Under the pieces are notes generated by a model. That model worked only from the letters and a program-made list of their open reading frames with translations. It made no database searches and had not been told where the DNA came from. Shown piece after piece: positions 15,509-23,971 of a stretch of 64,000 nt of DNA (position 1 is the first letter of the stretch; the number at the start of each line of letters is the position of its first letter). The translations under genes and the position numbers were made by a program. Source of the stretch: Bacillota bacterium. Its GTDB lineage: Bacteria > Bacillota > Clostridia > Oscillospirales > Acutalibacteraceae. The DNA lies in NCBI GenBank assembly GCA_023416955.1, contig JAEZGM010000009.1, forward strand, positions 33,231 through 97,230. The letters run 5' to 3'.

Positions 15509-17833
15509 TTATTCGCGCTTTACCATCTTCATGACCATGACGGTAATATCATCATCATGTCCGTCGCTCCGCAGTGCAATCGCACGCGATACGATTTCCT
15601 CCGCCAGTTCCTGCGGCACCTGGCCTGCCCAATTTTCCACCGCACCGGTTACCACATCGTCGCCGGCCGCAAGCGCACCGTCGGACACCATCACCAACAG
15701 GTCACCTTCTTCAAGGGTATCGGCAGACTTCGTAAACCTTGTATCATTCAGGATTCCGATAGGCAGGCCGGGCGCGTCCACTGTGACCGTGTGCCCGTGC
15801 TTGCGCAAAATACTGACTGGCGCGCCCGCTTTCATGAATTCCGCGCTGCCGCTGAATAAGTCGAGCGCGGCAAGGTCGATGGTCGCCAGGGACTCGTCGC
15901 CCGATTTTACCATCAGCGCGGAATTTACGATTTTCAGCGCCGCGTCAAACCCGATGCCCGCCTTGATCATGCGGGAAAGGATCCCGCTTGCCATCGCGCC
16001 GTCCACGGCGGCGTGCCCGCCCGAACCCATGCCGTCGCTGATAATGGCAATCTGACGGCCGTTCCCGTCGGAAAAGCTTTCCCAGCTGTCGCCGCAAAGC
16101 TGTGCGTTACCGCAGGCGTGCTGCGCGCAGCCGGTCAGCACACGGTACAGGGGCAGTTCCGTCATTTGCAGGCGGCACTTTCCCTTTACCAGACTGACGC
16201 ACGGCTGCTGAAATGCCCTGCCGCAGGCGCGGGAAATCTCCTTTGTCAGTTCCGCGCGGTTCAGACGCGCCCCCTCGGTCGGGGTCGCAACGATTTCAAT
16301 GGACATTCGGTCAAAGCGGTCGATGCGGCAGCTTACGTCAACAGGCAGAATGCCCGCGCCGCGCAGCACATCGCTTACTTTCTGCGCTCCGGCGAAATCA
16401 AAACGCTCGTAAAGCTCCAGCTCTCCCGCCATATCCTCGAGCATGTTGCTGGTTGTTAAAAACTGATCCGTTACCATACTGCGAATCTGCTGCGCGCGCC
16501 TTTCCGCGGCGTCCCGAATCGTGAACTCATGATAATACTGATTCACAGCATTAACAACAGCGCCCATCCTGCTGCAGTGCGTCGCAAACTGCTGCGGAAA
16601 GTCGCTGCGCTCCACGGTGCCCTTGCGCCGCAGTGTTTCGGTCACGTCGTTAAAGGCATTCATGCTTTCATTGTAATTGCGCTCCCAGCAGTACACCTTT
16701 AGCCCGCAGCTGCCGCAGACCTCGTCGATTGCCTTTTTATAAACGCCATTGATATCGGGCGCACAGGCAACGGCCAGTTTTTTAGACACATCTTCCACGG
16801 TTTCAGTAACGCTTCCGAGCGCCTTCGCGGCGTAGTCCAGCTTCATAATCACCGAACGGCGCAGGCCGTCCGCTCGCGCGGTGTCATCGGCGTGGGAAAA
16901 CAGCCCGACAAGCGGCGCGCCGATTTTAGTCGGCAGCGCAATATAGATCACCGTCGCCGCCATCACTTCATACAGGCCGTTAATGACCGCCTGCTGATTT
17001 CCGACCTGAAGCGAGGCCACCGCGTTTGCCACAATAAAGGCCGCAACGGAAGCAAGCCGCCCCACCGGGCAGAACAGCCCAGCCATCAACCCGCCAAGCG
17101 CATAGGCTCCCGATAAATAATTCAAACCGGAGGTTGCAAGGCTGAACATAATCCCCGCTGAAATTCCCGCCACGCTGCCGCCGGATACTCCGCCGAACTG
17201 TGCGGCGTACAGAATCGCGACAATTGCGATTACGTGCCCCAGAGAAACAGGGCCGATGCTCAGCGCGGAAAGGGAAAGCAGGAGAACCCCAACAGAAAGC
17301 GTAACGCTGCTAATCTCCGCCGGTGTCATGTCGCCGGCTTTTCTGCCGGATTCCACAATAGCGAACGCACGGGCGAAGAAATAAGCAACTCCGGCGGAAA
17401 GAAACGACTCCGCAATATACATGGCAATCGTAGAAGCATTGGAACCGTTCACCACAATAATGGCCAGACCCGTCGCCATAGTCGGCAAAAACGCGGTAAC
17501 GGGGGCAAACGCCGGGTGAGTACGCAGCTTCATCAGGTCATTCATCGTCCAGCGGATGGCGGCAGCCGCCAGTGCCCCGGCCACATAATGAACCGGCACA
17601 ACCGCCGCCGACGGCAGCAGGTACCCCGCAACGCTGCCCAACAGCACGCTCCACAGCGCGGAGTACGGGCACGCCGCCAGCACCGCTACCCCGAAAGGCG
17701 CGTATTTTCCAAAAACAATTCCGCGCGCGCAAAGAAGTCCGATTGTGAAAAACACAAGCTGTCTGGCTATCACTTTTGTGGGAACCGCCGCGGCTTCCAT
17801 AAAGCGCACCCGTCCGGCTTTTACTCTCTCCAT
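15509..17833 (-). CDS. spoIIE: Stage II sporulation protein E (PP2C-type phosphatase)
   Basis: SpoIIE dephosphorylates SpoIIAA-P at the asymmetric septum, freeing sigma-F in the forespore, and helps place FtsZ. The 774-aa protein has about ten transmembrane helices in residues 20-310 (for example VIARQLVFFTIGLLCARGI), a central regulatory region containing cysteines (CGSCGLKVYCWERN), and a C-terminal PP2C domain with metal motifs (IISDGMGSGGHAAVDGAM, LLVMVSDGAL, SDGHDDDITVMVM). The ATG at 17833 has GGTGATAG upstream; earlier in-frame starts have no ribosome site. A promoter-like sequence with a 21-bp spacer precedes it, as expected for Spo0A control. Its presence marks the organism as an endospore former. 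Confidence 0.95.
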   Translation of the reverse strand: MERVKAGRVRFMEAAAVPTKVIARQLVFFTIGLLCARGIVFGKYAPFGVAVLAACPYSALWSVLLGSVAGYLLPSAAVVPVHYVAGALAAAAIRWTMNDLMKLRTHPAFAPVTAFLPTMATGLAIIVVNGSNASTIAMYIAESFLSAGVAYFFARAFAIVESGRKAGDMTPAEISSVTLSVGVLLLSLSALSIGPVSLGHVIAIVAILYAAQFGGVSGGSVAGISAGIMFSLATSGLNYLSGAYALGGLMAGLFCPVGRLASVAAFIVANAVASLQVGNQQAVINGLYEVMAATVIYIALPTKIGAPLVGLFSHADDTARADGLRRSVIMKLDYAAKALGSVTETVEDVSKKLAVACAPDINGVYKKAIDEVCGSCGLKVYCWERNYNESMNAFNDVTETLRRKGTVERSDFPQQFATHCSRMGAVVNAVNQYYHEFTIRDAAERRAQQIRSMVTDQFLTTSNMLEDMAGELELYERFDFAGAQKVSDVLRGAGILPVDVSCRIDRFDRMSIEIVATPTEGARLNRAELTKEISRACGRAFQQPCVSLVKGKCRLQMTELPLYRVLTGCAQHACGNAQLCGDSWESFSDGNGRQIAIISDGMGSGGHAAVDGAMASGILSRMIKAGIGFDAALKIVNSALMVKSGDESLATIDLAALDLFSGSAEFMKAGAPVSILRKHGHTVTVDAPGLPIGILNDTRFTKSADTLEEGDLLVMVSDGALAAGDDVVTGAVENWAGQVPQELAEEIVSRAIALRSDGHDDDITVMVMKMVKRE

Positions 17834-17894
17834 TACTATCACCGCCATAAAGTATTTGGACGCTTGTCCTATTTTCCAATTTTTGCTAAATGTA

Positions 17895-17927
17895 ATTATA
17901 CTATATGTATATGTAGTCAATTGTCAT
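17895..17927 (-). promoter_or_regulatory. spoIIE promoter candidate with 21-bp spacer
   Basis: On the minus strand ATGACA (17927-17922) is followed by 21 bp and then a perfect TATAAT (17900-17895), 62 bp before the spoIIE start. A 21-22-bp spacing with a sigma-A -10 is known for Spo0A-activated spoIIE/spoIIG promoters in Bacillus. An alternative -35 TTGACT sits only 14 bp from the -10. Confidence 0.5.
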
Positions 17928-18064
17928 AACGTGATGTAATATTTTGGCGGTTCGGCTCGCTTTATTGATATTTTTCAATTTTGTACGGTTTTATCTGGCT
18001 ATGCGCGGCGTTCTGTGGTAAAATAAATTCATAATTATTCATAATAATCTGGAGGATGGCTGCT

Positions 18065-19252
18065 ATGGATTATGTTTTTTCCGACCGTGTGCTTACCTTG
18101 AAACCGTCGGCGATCCGTGAAATATTTAAATATGCTTCCGACCCGAGCGTCATTTCGCTTTCCGCCGGGAACCCCGCACCGGAGGCCTTTCCCGCGAAAG
18201 AGCTTGCTGAAATTTCCGCCAATCTGATGGCGGAGCACCCAGTTGACGCACTGCAGTACAGTATTACGGAGGGGTACGCTCCTCTGCGCGACCGGATGAC
18301 GCAGTACATGAAGACGGCGCACAACATCGGCCGCCCGTTCGACCAGCTGCTGATTACCAGCGGCGCACAGCAGGTAATGGATTTGGCGGCGAAATCTCTG
18401 TGCAACGAAGGTGACGTAGTACTATGCGAAGCCCCGAGCTTCATCGGCGCGCTGAACACGTTCCGCTCCTACAAAGCGCGGCTGCGCGGCATTCCGATGG
18501 AATCGGACGGCATGGACATGGCAGAGCTGGAAAAAGCGCTGCGGGAAGAAGCCAATGTACGGTTTATTTATACGATTCCGAATTTCCAGAATCCCTCCGG
18601 CATCACCATGAGCATGGAAAAGCGCCGTCAGCTTTATGCGCTTGCGAAGAAATACGGCGTACTGATTCTGGAGGACAATCCGTACGGCGACCTGCGGTTC
18701 GAGGGCGAGCACATTGAGGCAATCAAATCCTTTGACGAGGACGGTATTGTCATTTACGCGGGCAGCTTCTCAAAAGTAATTTCACCCGGTATGCGCGTGG
18801 GCTACGCAATTGCGCCCCAGCCGATCATTCAGAAAATGGTCGTGTGCAAGCAGGGCAGCGATGTGCACACAAATATTTGGGCACAGATGGTCTGCAGTGA
18901 GTTCCTCAAGCGCTACGATTTTGACGCGCATCTGGAAAAGCTGCGCGGGATTTACCGCAAAAAATCTTCCGTCGCAATTGACGCGATACACGCATATTTC
19001 CCCTCCGAGGTAACGTATAATCCGATTCAGGGCGGCCTGTTCCTGTGGTGCAACTTGCCTGACGGTGCGGATATGCCTGATTTCTGTAAGCAGGCGGTAC
19101 TGCGCAAGGTTTGCGTCGTTCCCGGAAACGCGTTTCTGACCGATGAATCCGCTCCGTGCCAGTCATTCCGCATCAATTTTTCCACCCCGACGGACGAACA
19201 ACTGGTACGGGGAATTCAAATCCTCGGCGATCTGGCAAAAGAGTTATTCTAA
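18065..19252 (+). CDS. PLP-dependent aminotransferase, class I/II (2-aminoadipate type)
   Basis: A fold-type I aminotransferase of 395 aa, similar to the catalytic part of MocR proteins and to LysN-like 2-aminoadipate aminotransferases. Visible motifs are SLSAGNPAPEAFP, YSITEGYAPLRDRM, LLITSGAQQVMDL, YTIPNFQNPSG, LILEDNPYGDLRFEG, and the pyridoxal lysine in YAGSFSKVISPGMRVGY. The C-terminal Arg in SFRINFS would bind the substrate carboxylate. The start at 18065 has GGAGG 9 bases upstream; the ATG at 18056 abuts that site and is unlikely. It is flanked by spoIIE (divergent) and trpS (95 bp downstream). The substrate cannot be fixed from sequence; aromatic, branched or 2-aminoadipate substrates are possible. 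Confidence 0.88.
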   Translation: MDYVFSDRVLTLKPSAIREIFKYASDPSVISLSAGNPAPEAFPAKELAEISANLMAEHPVDALQYSITEGYAPLRDRMTQYMKTAHNIGRPFDQLLITSGAQQVMDLAAKSLCNEGDVVLCEAPSFIGALNTFRSYKARLRGIPMESDGMDMAELEKALREEANVRFIYTIPNFQNPSGITMSMEKRRQLYALAKKYGVLILEDNPYGDLRFEGEHIEAIKSFDEDGIVIYAGSFSKVISPGMRVGYAIAPQPIIQKMVVCKQGSDVHTNIWAQMVCSEFLKRYDFDAHLEKLRGIYRKKSSVAIDAIHAYFPSEVTYNPIQGGLFLWCNLPDGADMPDFCKQAVLRKVCVVPGNAFLTDESAPCQSFRINFSTPTDEQLVRGIQILGDLAKELF

Positions 19253-19347
19253 GCCGAACAGGATTTCTATTTTTCAGATAAAATAATCATACAATAAATC
19301 GGGTCTTGTTTAAATAAATAAGGCCTGGTATCGGGAGGCATTTTACT

Positions 19348-20364
19348 ATGGAACCGGAAAATACAGAACGCAGGAAAGTCATTTTCAGCGCGATTCAGCC
19401 CAGCGGCGTCATTACGCTTGGCAATTACCTTGGCGCGCTGAAAAACTGGATTGCTTTGCAGGACGATTACGACTGCATTTTTGCACTGGCCGACCTGCAC
19501 ACCATCACCGTGCGGCAGAATCCCGCCGATTTTCGCCGCAATACGCTGGAGGCTTACGCGCTTCTTCTCGCGTGCGGAATAGACCCGGAAAAAAGCCCGT
19601 TCTTTATTCAGAGCCATGTCAGCACCCACGCCCAGCTTGCGTGGATTCTGAACTGCTACACCCAGTTTGGGGAACTGCAGCGCATGACCCAGTTCAAGGA
19701 TAAATCCGCGGCGCACGCCGATAATGTGAATGCCGGTCTGTTTACCTACCCCAGCCTGATGGCGGCGGACATTCTGCTGTACCAGGCAGACATGGTTCCC
19801 GTCGGCGCGGACCAGAAGCAGCATCTGGAGCTGACCCGCAATATTGCGGAGCGCTTCAACGCCGCCTACAGCCCGACCTTTACCGTGCCGGAGCCTTACA
19901 TTTCCAAGCAGGGCGCGCGCGTCATGTCTTTGCAGGATCCGATGAAAAAAATGAGCAAGTCGGACAGCAACGTCAACGCCTTTGTTACCATTCTGGATAA
20001 ACCGGATGACATTATGCGTAAGTTCAAGCGCGCGGTCACCGACAGTGATGCGTGTGTGCGCCGTGGTGAAGGCAAGGACGGCGTCAACAACCTGATGGAA
20101 ATCTACTCCTGTGTCACCGGCCTGACCGATGAACAGATTAAGAAAGAGTTCGAGGGCAAAGGCTACGGCGATTTCAAGGTAGCAGTCGGCGAAGCGGTTA
20201 TTGAACATCTGCGCCCGATTCAGGAGCGTTACGCGGAGTATATTGGCAATAAAGACTACATGGAAAAGCTCTATACGGAAAGCGCGCAGAAAGCGCAGAC
20301 AATCTCCGTACGCACCTTAAATAAGGTAATGAAGAAAGTCGGATTCATTCCAAAATCATTCTGA
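19348..20364 (+). CDS. trpS: Tryptophanyl-tRNA synthetase
   Basis: This enzyme charges tRNA-Trp. The 338-aa protein is standard for the bacterial type. Class I signatures are present: the HIGH-equivalent in QPSGVITLGNYLGAL near residue 20, TAYPSLMAADILLYQAD-like sequence near residue 135, VPVGADQKQHLELTRNIAERFN near 150, and the KMSKS loop KKMSKSDSN near 200. GGGAGG precedes the ATG. No T-box leader was seen in the 95 bp upstream. A terminator follows at 20370-20419. Confidence 0.96.
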   Translation: MEPENTERRKVIFSAIQPSGVITLGNYLGALKNWIALQDDYDCIFALADLHTITVRQNPADFRRNTLEAYALLLACGIDPEKSPFFIQSHVSTHAQLAWILNCYTQFGELQRMTQFKDKSAAHADNVNAGLFTYPSLMAADILLYQADMVPVGADQKQHLELTRNIAERFNAAYSPTFTVPEPYISKQGARVMSLQDPMKKMSKSDSNVNAFVTILDKPDDIMRKFKRAVTDSDACVRRGEGKDGVNNLMEIYSCVTGLTDEQIKKEFEGKGYGDFKVAVGEAVIEHLRPIQERYAEYIGNKDYMEKLYTESAQKAQTISVRTLNKVMKKVGFIPKSF

Positions 20365-20369
20365 TACAA

Positions 20370-20419
20370 AGTGTGTGTCGCAAAAATGATGTAATTTATT
20401 TTGCGGTACACTCTTTTTT
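20370..20419 (+). terminator. Terminator of trpS
   Basis: GTGTGTGTCGCAAAA pairs with TTTTGCGGTACAC around an AT-rich loop and is followed by TCTTTTTTC. Confidence 0.75.
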
Positions 20420-20476
20420 CATGTGACAGGTCGATAGCATTAAAATATTTTTCCGTTTTGGAGCGGTTAGAACGAT

Positions 20477-20522
20477 AAAATCCCCTCCGCACCCCCCGAG
20501 TATCCCCAAGGGGATATTGGGT
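20477..20522 (+). repeat. Dispersed repeat family D, copy 1
   Basis: ATAAAATCCCCTCCGCACC then CCCCGAGTATCCCC, with the palindrome TATCCCCAAGGGGATA (about 20500-20515). The same string occurs inverted at 50686-50728. It lies between the trpS terminator and the nucleotidyltransferase gene. Confidence 0.7.
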
Positions 20523-20638
20523 GAGAATGGCTTTGTGGCTTTCATGGACGGAGGGACGGAAACTTTAAAATTGAAGTTTTGTTGTAAAAAAGTAAGTGCT
20601 GTTGCCCTGTTTCATATAAGAATTTTGCGGAGGTTAAA

Positions 20639-21511
20639 ATGCGTACAGAACAGGAAATGTTCCATTTAATATTGAGTATCGCGGATAATGATGAAAGAAT
20701 CCTTGCAGTCTATATGAACGGCTCACGAACAAATTCCAATGCGGTAAAAGATATTTTTCAGGATTACGATATCGTATACGTCGTGAAAGAGACGAAGCCG
20801 TTTCGTGAACAGAAAAACTGGATTGACCGGTTCGGGGAACGACTGTATATGCAGTACCCTGAGGAAAGTTCCTACTTTGAAAGTGATGTAGAAAATTGCT
20901 ATGGCTGGCTGATGCAGTTTGCTGACGGAAACCGTATGGATTTGCATGTATGCACGCCGGCGTATGCGCTTAAAGACATCGAACAGGACAGGCTCTGTAA
21001 AATATTGCTTGATAAAGAGAAATGCCTGCCCAACATACCGGAAGCAACAGATCAGGATCACTGGGTAAAAAAGCCGACAGAAAAACAGTTTCTTGACACC
21101 TGCAATGAATACTGGTGGTGCCTGAACAACATTGCAAAGGGATTATGGCGGAAAGAAATTCCGTACGTGATGGATATGCTGAATGATTGTGTCCGACCGC
21201 AGCTGATTCGTTTACTGGAATGGAAAATCGGATTCGGAACGGATTTTTCCGTCAGTGTTGGAAAATCCGGGAAATACATGTACCGCTGGCTGAAAGGTGA
21301 CCTGTGGACTGCATTTCTGAAAACATACCCCCGCGGAACCGTACAGGATATTTGGGACTCTGTTTTCTTGATGTGCACGCTGTTCAACGAAATCGCCGGG
21401 GAACTGTCTTCAGCAATGCGAATCACATATAACCAAACCGAAGCAAATAACAGTTTAGAGTTTTTAAAGGACGTGTATGTGCTGCCCAAAGACGCGAAAG
21501 AAATCTATTGA
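20639..21511 (+). CDS. ANT(6)-like aminoglycoside 6-adenylyltransferase family protein
   Basis: This is a nucleotidyltransferase of the streptomycin adenylyltransferase (ANT(6)/AadE) family, 290 aa, close to the usual 280-300. The N-terminal catalytic motif reads YMNGSRTNSNAVKDIFQDYD, giving the GSR and DxD-like acidic residues that bind Mg-ATP. Conserved-looking words downstream include PFREQKNWIDRFGERLYMQ and the C-terminal helical WWCLNNIAKGLWRKEIPYV, GTDFSVSVGKSGKYM and YPRGTVQDIWDS. The family includes true streptomycin-resistance enzymes and many chromosomal members of unproven activity, so resistance is a possibility, not a conclusion. GGAGG precedes the ATG. There is no mobile element or other resistance gene alongside. 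A strong terminator follows. Confidence 0.87.
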   Translation: MRTEQEMFHLILSIADNDERILAVYMNGSRTNSNAVKDIFQDYDIVYVVKETKPFREQKNWIDRFGERLYMQYPEESSYFESDVENCYGWLMQFADGNRMDLHVCTPAYALKDIEQDRLCKILLDKEKCLPNIPEATDQDHWVKKPTEKQFLDTCNEYWWCLNNIAKGLWRKEIPYVMDMLNDCVRPQLIRLLEWKIGFGTDFSVSVGKSGKYMYRWLKGDLWTAFLKTYPRGTVQDIWDSVFLMCTLFNEIAGELSSAMRITYNQTEANNSLEFLKDVYVLPKDAKEIY

Positions 21512-21542
21512 TTCTAGCGCTTAAGTCTTATAGCCAGATTCA

Positions 21543-21597
21543 AAAAGAAGGTGTTGCAAAATGAATTTTCATTCATTTTGCAACACCTTCTTTTTTC
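21543..21597. terminator. Bidirectional terminator after the ANT(6)-like gene
   Basis: AAGAAGGTGTTGCAAAATGA pairs with TCATTTTGCAACACCTTCTT, followed by TTTT. The convergent minus-strand gene ends 41 bp beyond. Confidence 0.85.
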
Positions 21598-21637
21598 TGG
21601 GTTCGTATCTTTATATATTGTGCAGGAACACTTTTTA

Positions 21638-23719
21638 TTATTTGCTTTCCCAATGAATATCAATTTCATCGCCGTCCTCCAGCTTTTGGAGGTACGCGGC
21701 GTCTTTTCCGTTAATCTGAATGACAATCTTCCGCCCTTCCGGCTTGGTAAGGTCAATATCGACAAGGTTCAGCATATCGACAAGATGATACGGCGAATCG
21801 CCTTCCTTGGGTTGCAGCGCCAGCTCTCTATGATTCAGCGTAACGCAAAGCCCACCCGCATGAACTTCCTGCGGCACCCCGGATTCTTCGGAAATCACAG
21901 GGCTTTCCTGTAGCTGCGGCACTGAATCAGCAAGCGGTTCCGGCTCTGTTTCGGCAAGGGTAATCCTGTCCCCAGCGGCCAGCGCGGCGTCTGTTTCCGC
22001 CGGATTTCCGTTGATTTCATAAATATCCGTTTCATCGGCATGACAGCAGCGGAGCAGATCGCCGAGCGTCAGTATCTGCACATACTCGACACGGTCATGA
22101 TGTTTCAGCTTATAATCCGGCGGAGCGGGAATTCCGTTTACGGTCGCCTGTGTCCCGATTTCATACTCCGTTCCCAGAAACGTGACTTTGCCCGGGTCGG
22201 CAAACGGAACCGCCTCGTAAAGGGAAGGCTCTGCGTTGCTGCCCGGCACGGCGGGTTCAAAGAAAATCTCGTCCCCCGCGCTGATCAGCGAAGAAACCGC
22301 CGCGTCATGTCCATTAATCTGTATCTTGGCAAGCACCGGCATACCGCCGCGGAAAATACGGTTTTCCCCATTCACTTCCACCAATACGCTTTTACCGGAA
22401 CGGCTCATCAGCTGATTGTAGCTGTACCCGTTCATCATCAGCACATCGAGCACGGTCAGCTTATTGCTGCGGAACAGCTTTGCTTTGCCGCCGTTCAACG
22501 TAATGGAAAAGCTGTCGTTAATCAGGTTGAGCGCCGCGGAAATTGCAATACCAAGCGGCGTGGCGTACTCCGGCCCGGTTACATCGAATTCCGGTGAATC
22601 CACCCGTAGCATGAAGTTGTTACCGCCGACCGCAACGCGGTTTTGGGGAAGGTTCAGGCATTCCGCCACGCAGCCACACATTCCGGGGAGCTTGCTTCCC
22701 CCACCGACCAGAAAAACGGCAGAGGGCGCCGCTCCGTTCGCTTCCAGAATATTTTCACTGATCTCGTTGCACAGCGCGCGGATATCCGGTTCCAGCTCGG
22801 CACGCAGCTGCACGGCGGACACCGACTGCTCAAAACCGAGGATGTCCTGAAACGTCGTGGTTTCTTCCGTATCCAGCTTGTGTTTCAGGGCTTCCGCAGC
22901 AGAAAATTCGACAAGATATTTTTTCATGATCGCTTCGGTGATCTCATCCCCCGCGACGGTGGCCATGGTATAGGCAACCACGCTGCCATCCCGTGATACG
23001 GCAATATCCGACGTACCGGCGCCGATGTCCACCAGCGCGAGGTTTAAGAGGCGCAGCTTTTCCGGAATCGCCGCGTTCATGGCGGCGATCGGCTCCAAAG
23101 TCAGGCTGGCAACGTCCAACCCGATTTTATGCATGGTCGTGTAAAGACTGTCAACGACCTCACGCGGCAGGAACGTGGCGATCACATCGACCGCGACGGA
23201 TTTCCCGTGGTGGTCAAGCAGCGTGGAAATCGGGTAGTCGTCCAACCGATATTCCATTACCGAATAACCGACGAGGTAAAACACATGCTCCGAACCGGCA
23301 CTCGGCTCAAATTCCCGTTCGGCAGCTTCAATCGCGCCCGCTTCGAGCCGGCACACTAAATCCTGTGTGAGCGTTTCGCTTTCCTTCAGCTCCATTTCAA
23401 AAGAGGCCTTCTGTGTACGCAGCGCGCGTCCGGCGGCGGCCACGCATACATTTTTCAGCTCACAGTCCAGACGGCGCTCAAGCCGCTCTTTTACGCGGCG
23501 CGCCACACGGCTGACCTGTTCAATATCCTCAATCTGCCCGTCGATCATCGCACGTTTTTCATGCTCTTCCGTTTCGACCGCTACAATGCGGAGCCTGTCG
23601 CCCTCCGGCAGACCGACAATGCCGATTACGCTTCGCGTACCGATATCTAGTGCGAAAACATAGTCAGCCGTTCCCTGTTTCGGCCTGTGTACTTTCTTCA
23701 TCCGTTGTTTTTCGCTCAT
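21638..23719 (-). CDS. FtsA/PilM-like actin-fold protein with C-terminal beta-grasp-like extension
   Basis: A 693-aa protein. Residues about 18-400 have the actin-like ATPase pattern of FtsA/PilM: phosphate-1 motif VFALDIGTRSVIGIVG, an SHS2-like insert (VCVAAAGRALRTQKASFEME), phosphate-2 LALVDIGAGTSDIAVS, and adenosine motif AVFLVGGGSKLPGM. Typical FtsA is about 400-450 aa. The extra 270 residues (about 420-690) contain repeated segments resembling small beta-grasp or ubiquitin-like domains (KLTVLDVLMMNGYSYNQL ... VLVEVNGENRIFRGG; ILTLGDLLRCCHADETDIYE; RKIVIQINGKDAAYLQKLED). No FtsA C-terminal amphipathic helix is obvious. GGAGG precedes the ATG. No ftsZ or pil genes are adjacent. A role in division, cell shape or a spore process is plausible; the extension is unexplained. 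Confidence 0.8.
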   Translation of the reverse strand: MSEKQRMKKVHRPKQGTADYVFALDIGTRSVIGIVGLPEGDRLRIVAVETEEHEKRAMIDGQIEDIEQVSRVARRVKERLERRLDCELKNVCVAAAGRALRTQKASFEMELKESETLTQDLVCRLEAGAIEAAEREFEPSAGSEHVFYLVGYSVMEYRLDDYPISTLLDHHGKSVAVDVIATFLPREVVDSLYTTMHKIGLDVASLTLEPIAAMNAAIPEKLRLLNLALVDIGAGTSDIAVSRDGSVVAYTMATVAGDEITEAIMKKYLVEFSAAEALKHKLDTEETTTFQDILGFEQSVSAVQLRAELEPDIRALCNEISENILEANGAAPSAVFLVGGGSKLPGMCGCVAECLNLPQNRVAVGGNNFMLRVDSPEFDVTGPEYATPLGIAISAALNLINDSFSITLNGGKAKLFRSNKLTVLDVLMMNGYSYNQLMSRSGKSVLVEVNGENRIFRGGMPVLAKIQINGHDAAVSSLISAGDEIFFEPAVPGSNAEPSLYEAVPFADPGKVTFLGTEYEIGTQATVNGIPAPPDYKLKHHDRVEYVQILTLGDLLRCCHADETDIYEINGNPAETDAALAAGDRITLAETEPEPLADSVPQLQESPVISEESGVPQEVHAGGLCVTLNHRELALQPKEGDSPYHLVDMLNLVDIDLTKPEGRKIVIQINGKDAAYLQKLEDGDEIDIHWESK

Positions 23720-23828
23720 AACCCGCGCCTCCGATCGGCAGAAAGAAATGAAACATCCATACTTTCGCCATTATGTGCTTAATTTTACTATATTTCGGTA
23801 AAAAATGCAATGAAGAACCATTTTTGTG

Positions 23829-23893
23829 ACCGGGCGACAACCGAAAGTACGGGCCGCCCGGCCTGAGGGCAAAGCTTTATCATATATAAATCT
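23829..23893 (+). repeat. Dispersed repeat family C, copy 2
   Basis: ACCGGGCGACAACCGAAAGT, then ACGGGCCGCCCGGCCTGAGG and GCAAAGCTTTATCATAT, matching 15403-15479 (reversed) and 50769-50840. The 5' half of the hairpin is degraded in this copy. Confidence 0.75.
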
Positions 23894-23914
23894 AAAAAAA
23901 TGACCATCAATAAG

Positions 23915-23953
23915 ATAATAAAACAAAGAGCCATCCTAAACAGGACGGCTCTA
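23915..23953 (-). terminator. Terminator of the MacAB-type operon
   Basis: On the minus strand AGAGCCGTCCT / AGGATGGCTCT with a 4-base loop, then TTGTTTTATTAT. Confidence 0.85.
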
Positions 23954-23971
23954 AGATTACTTCATATTCAA

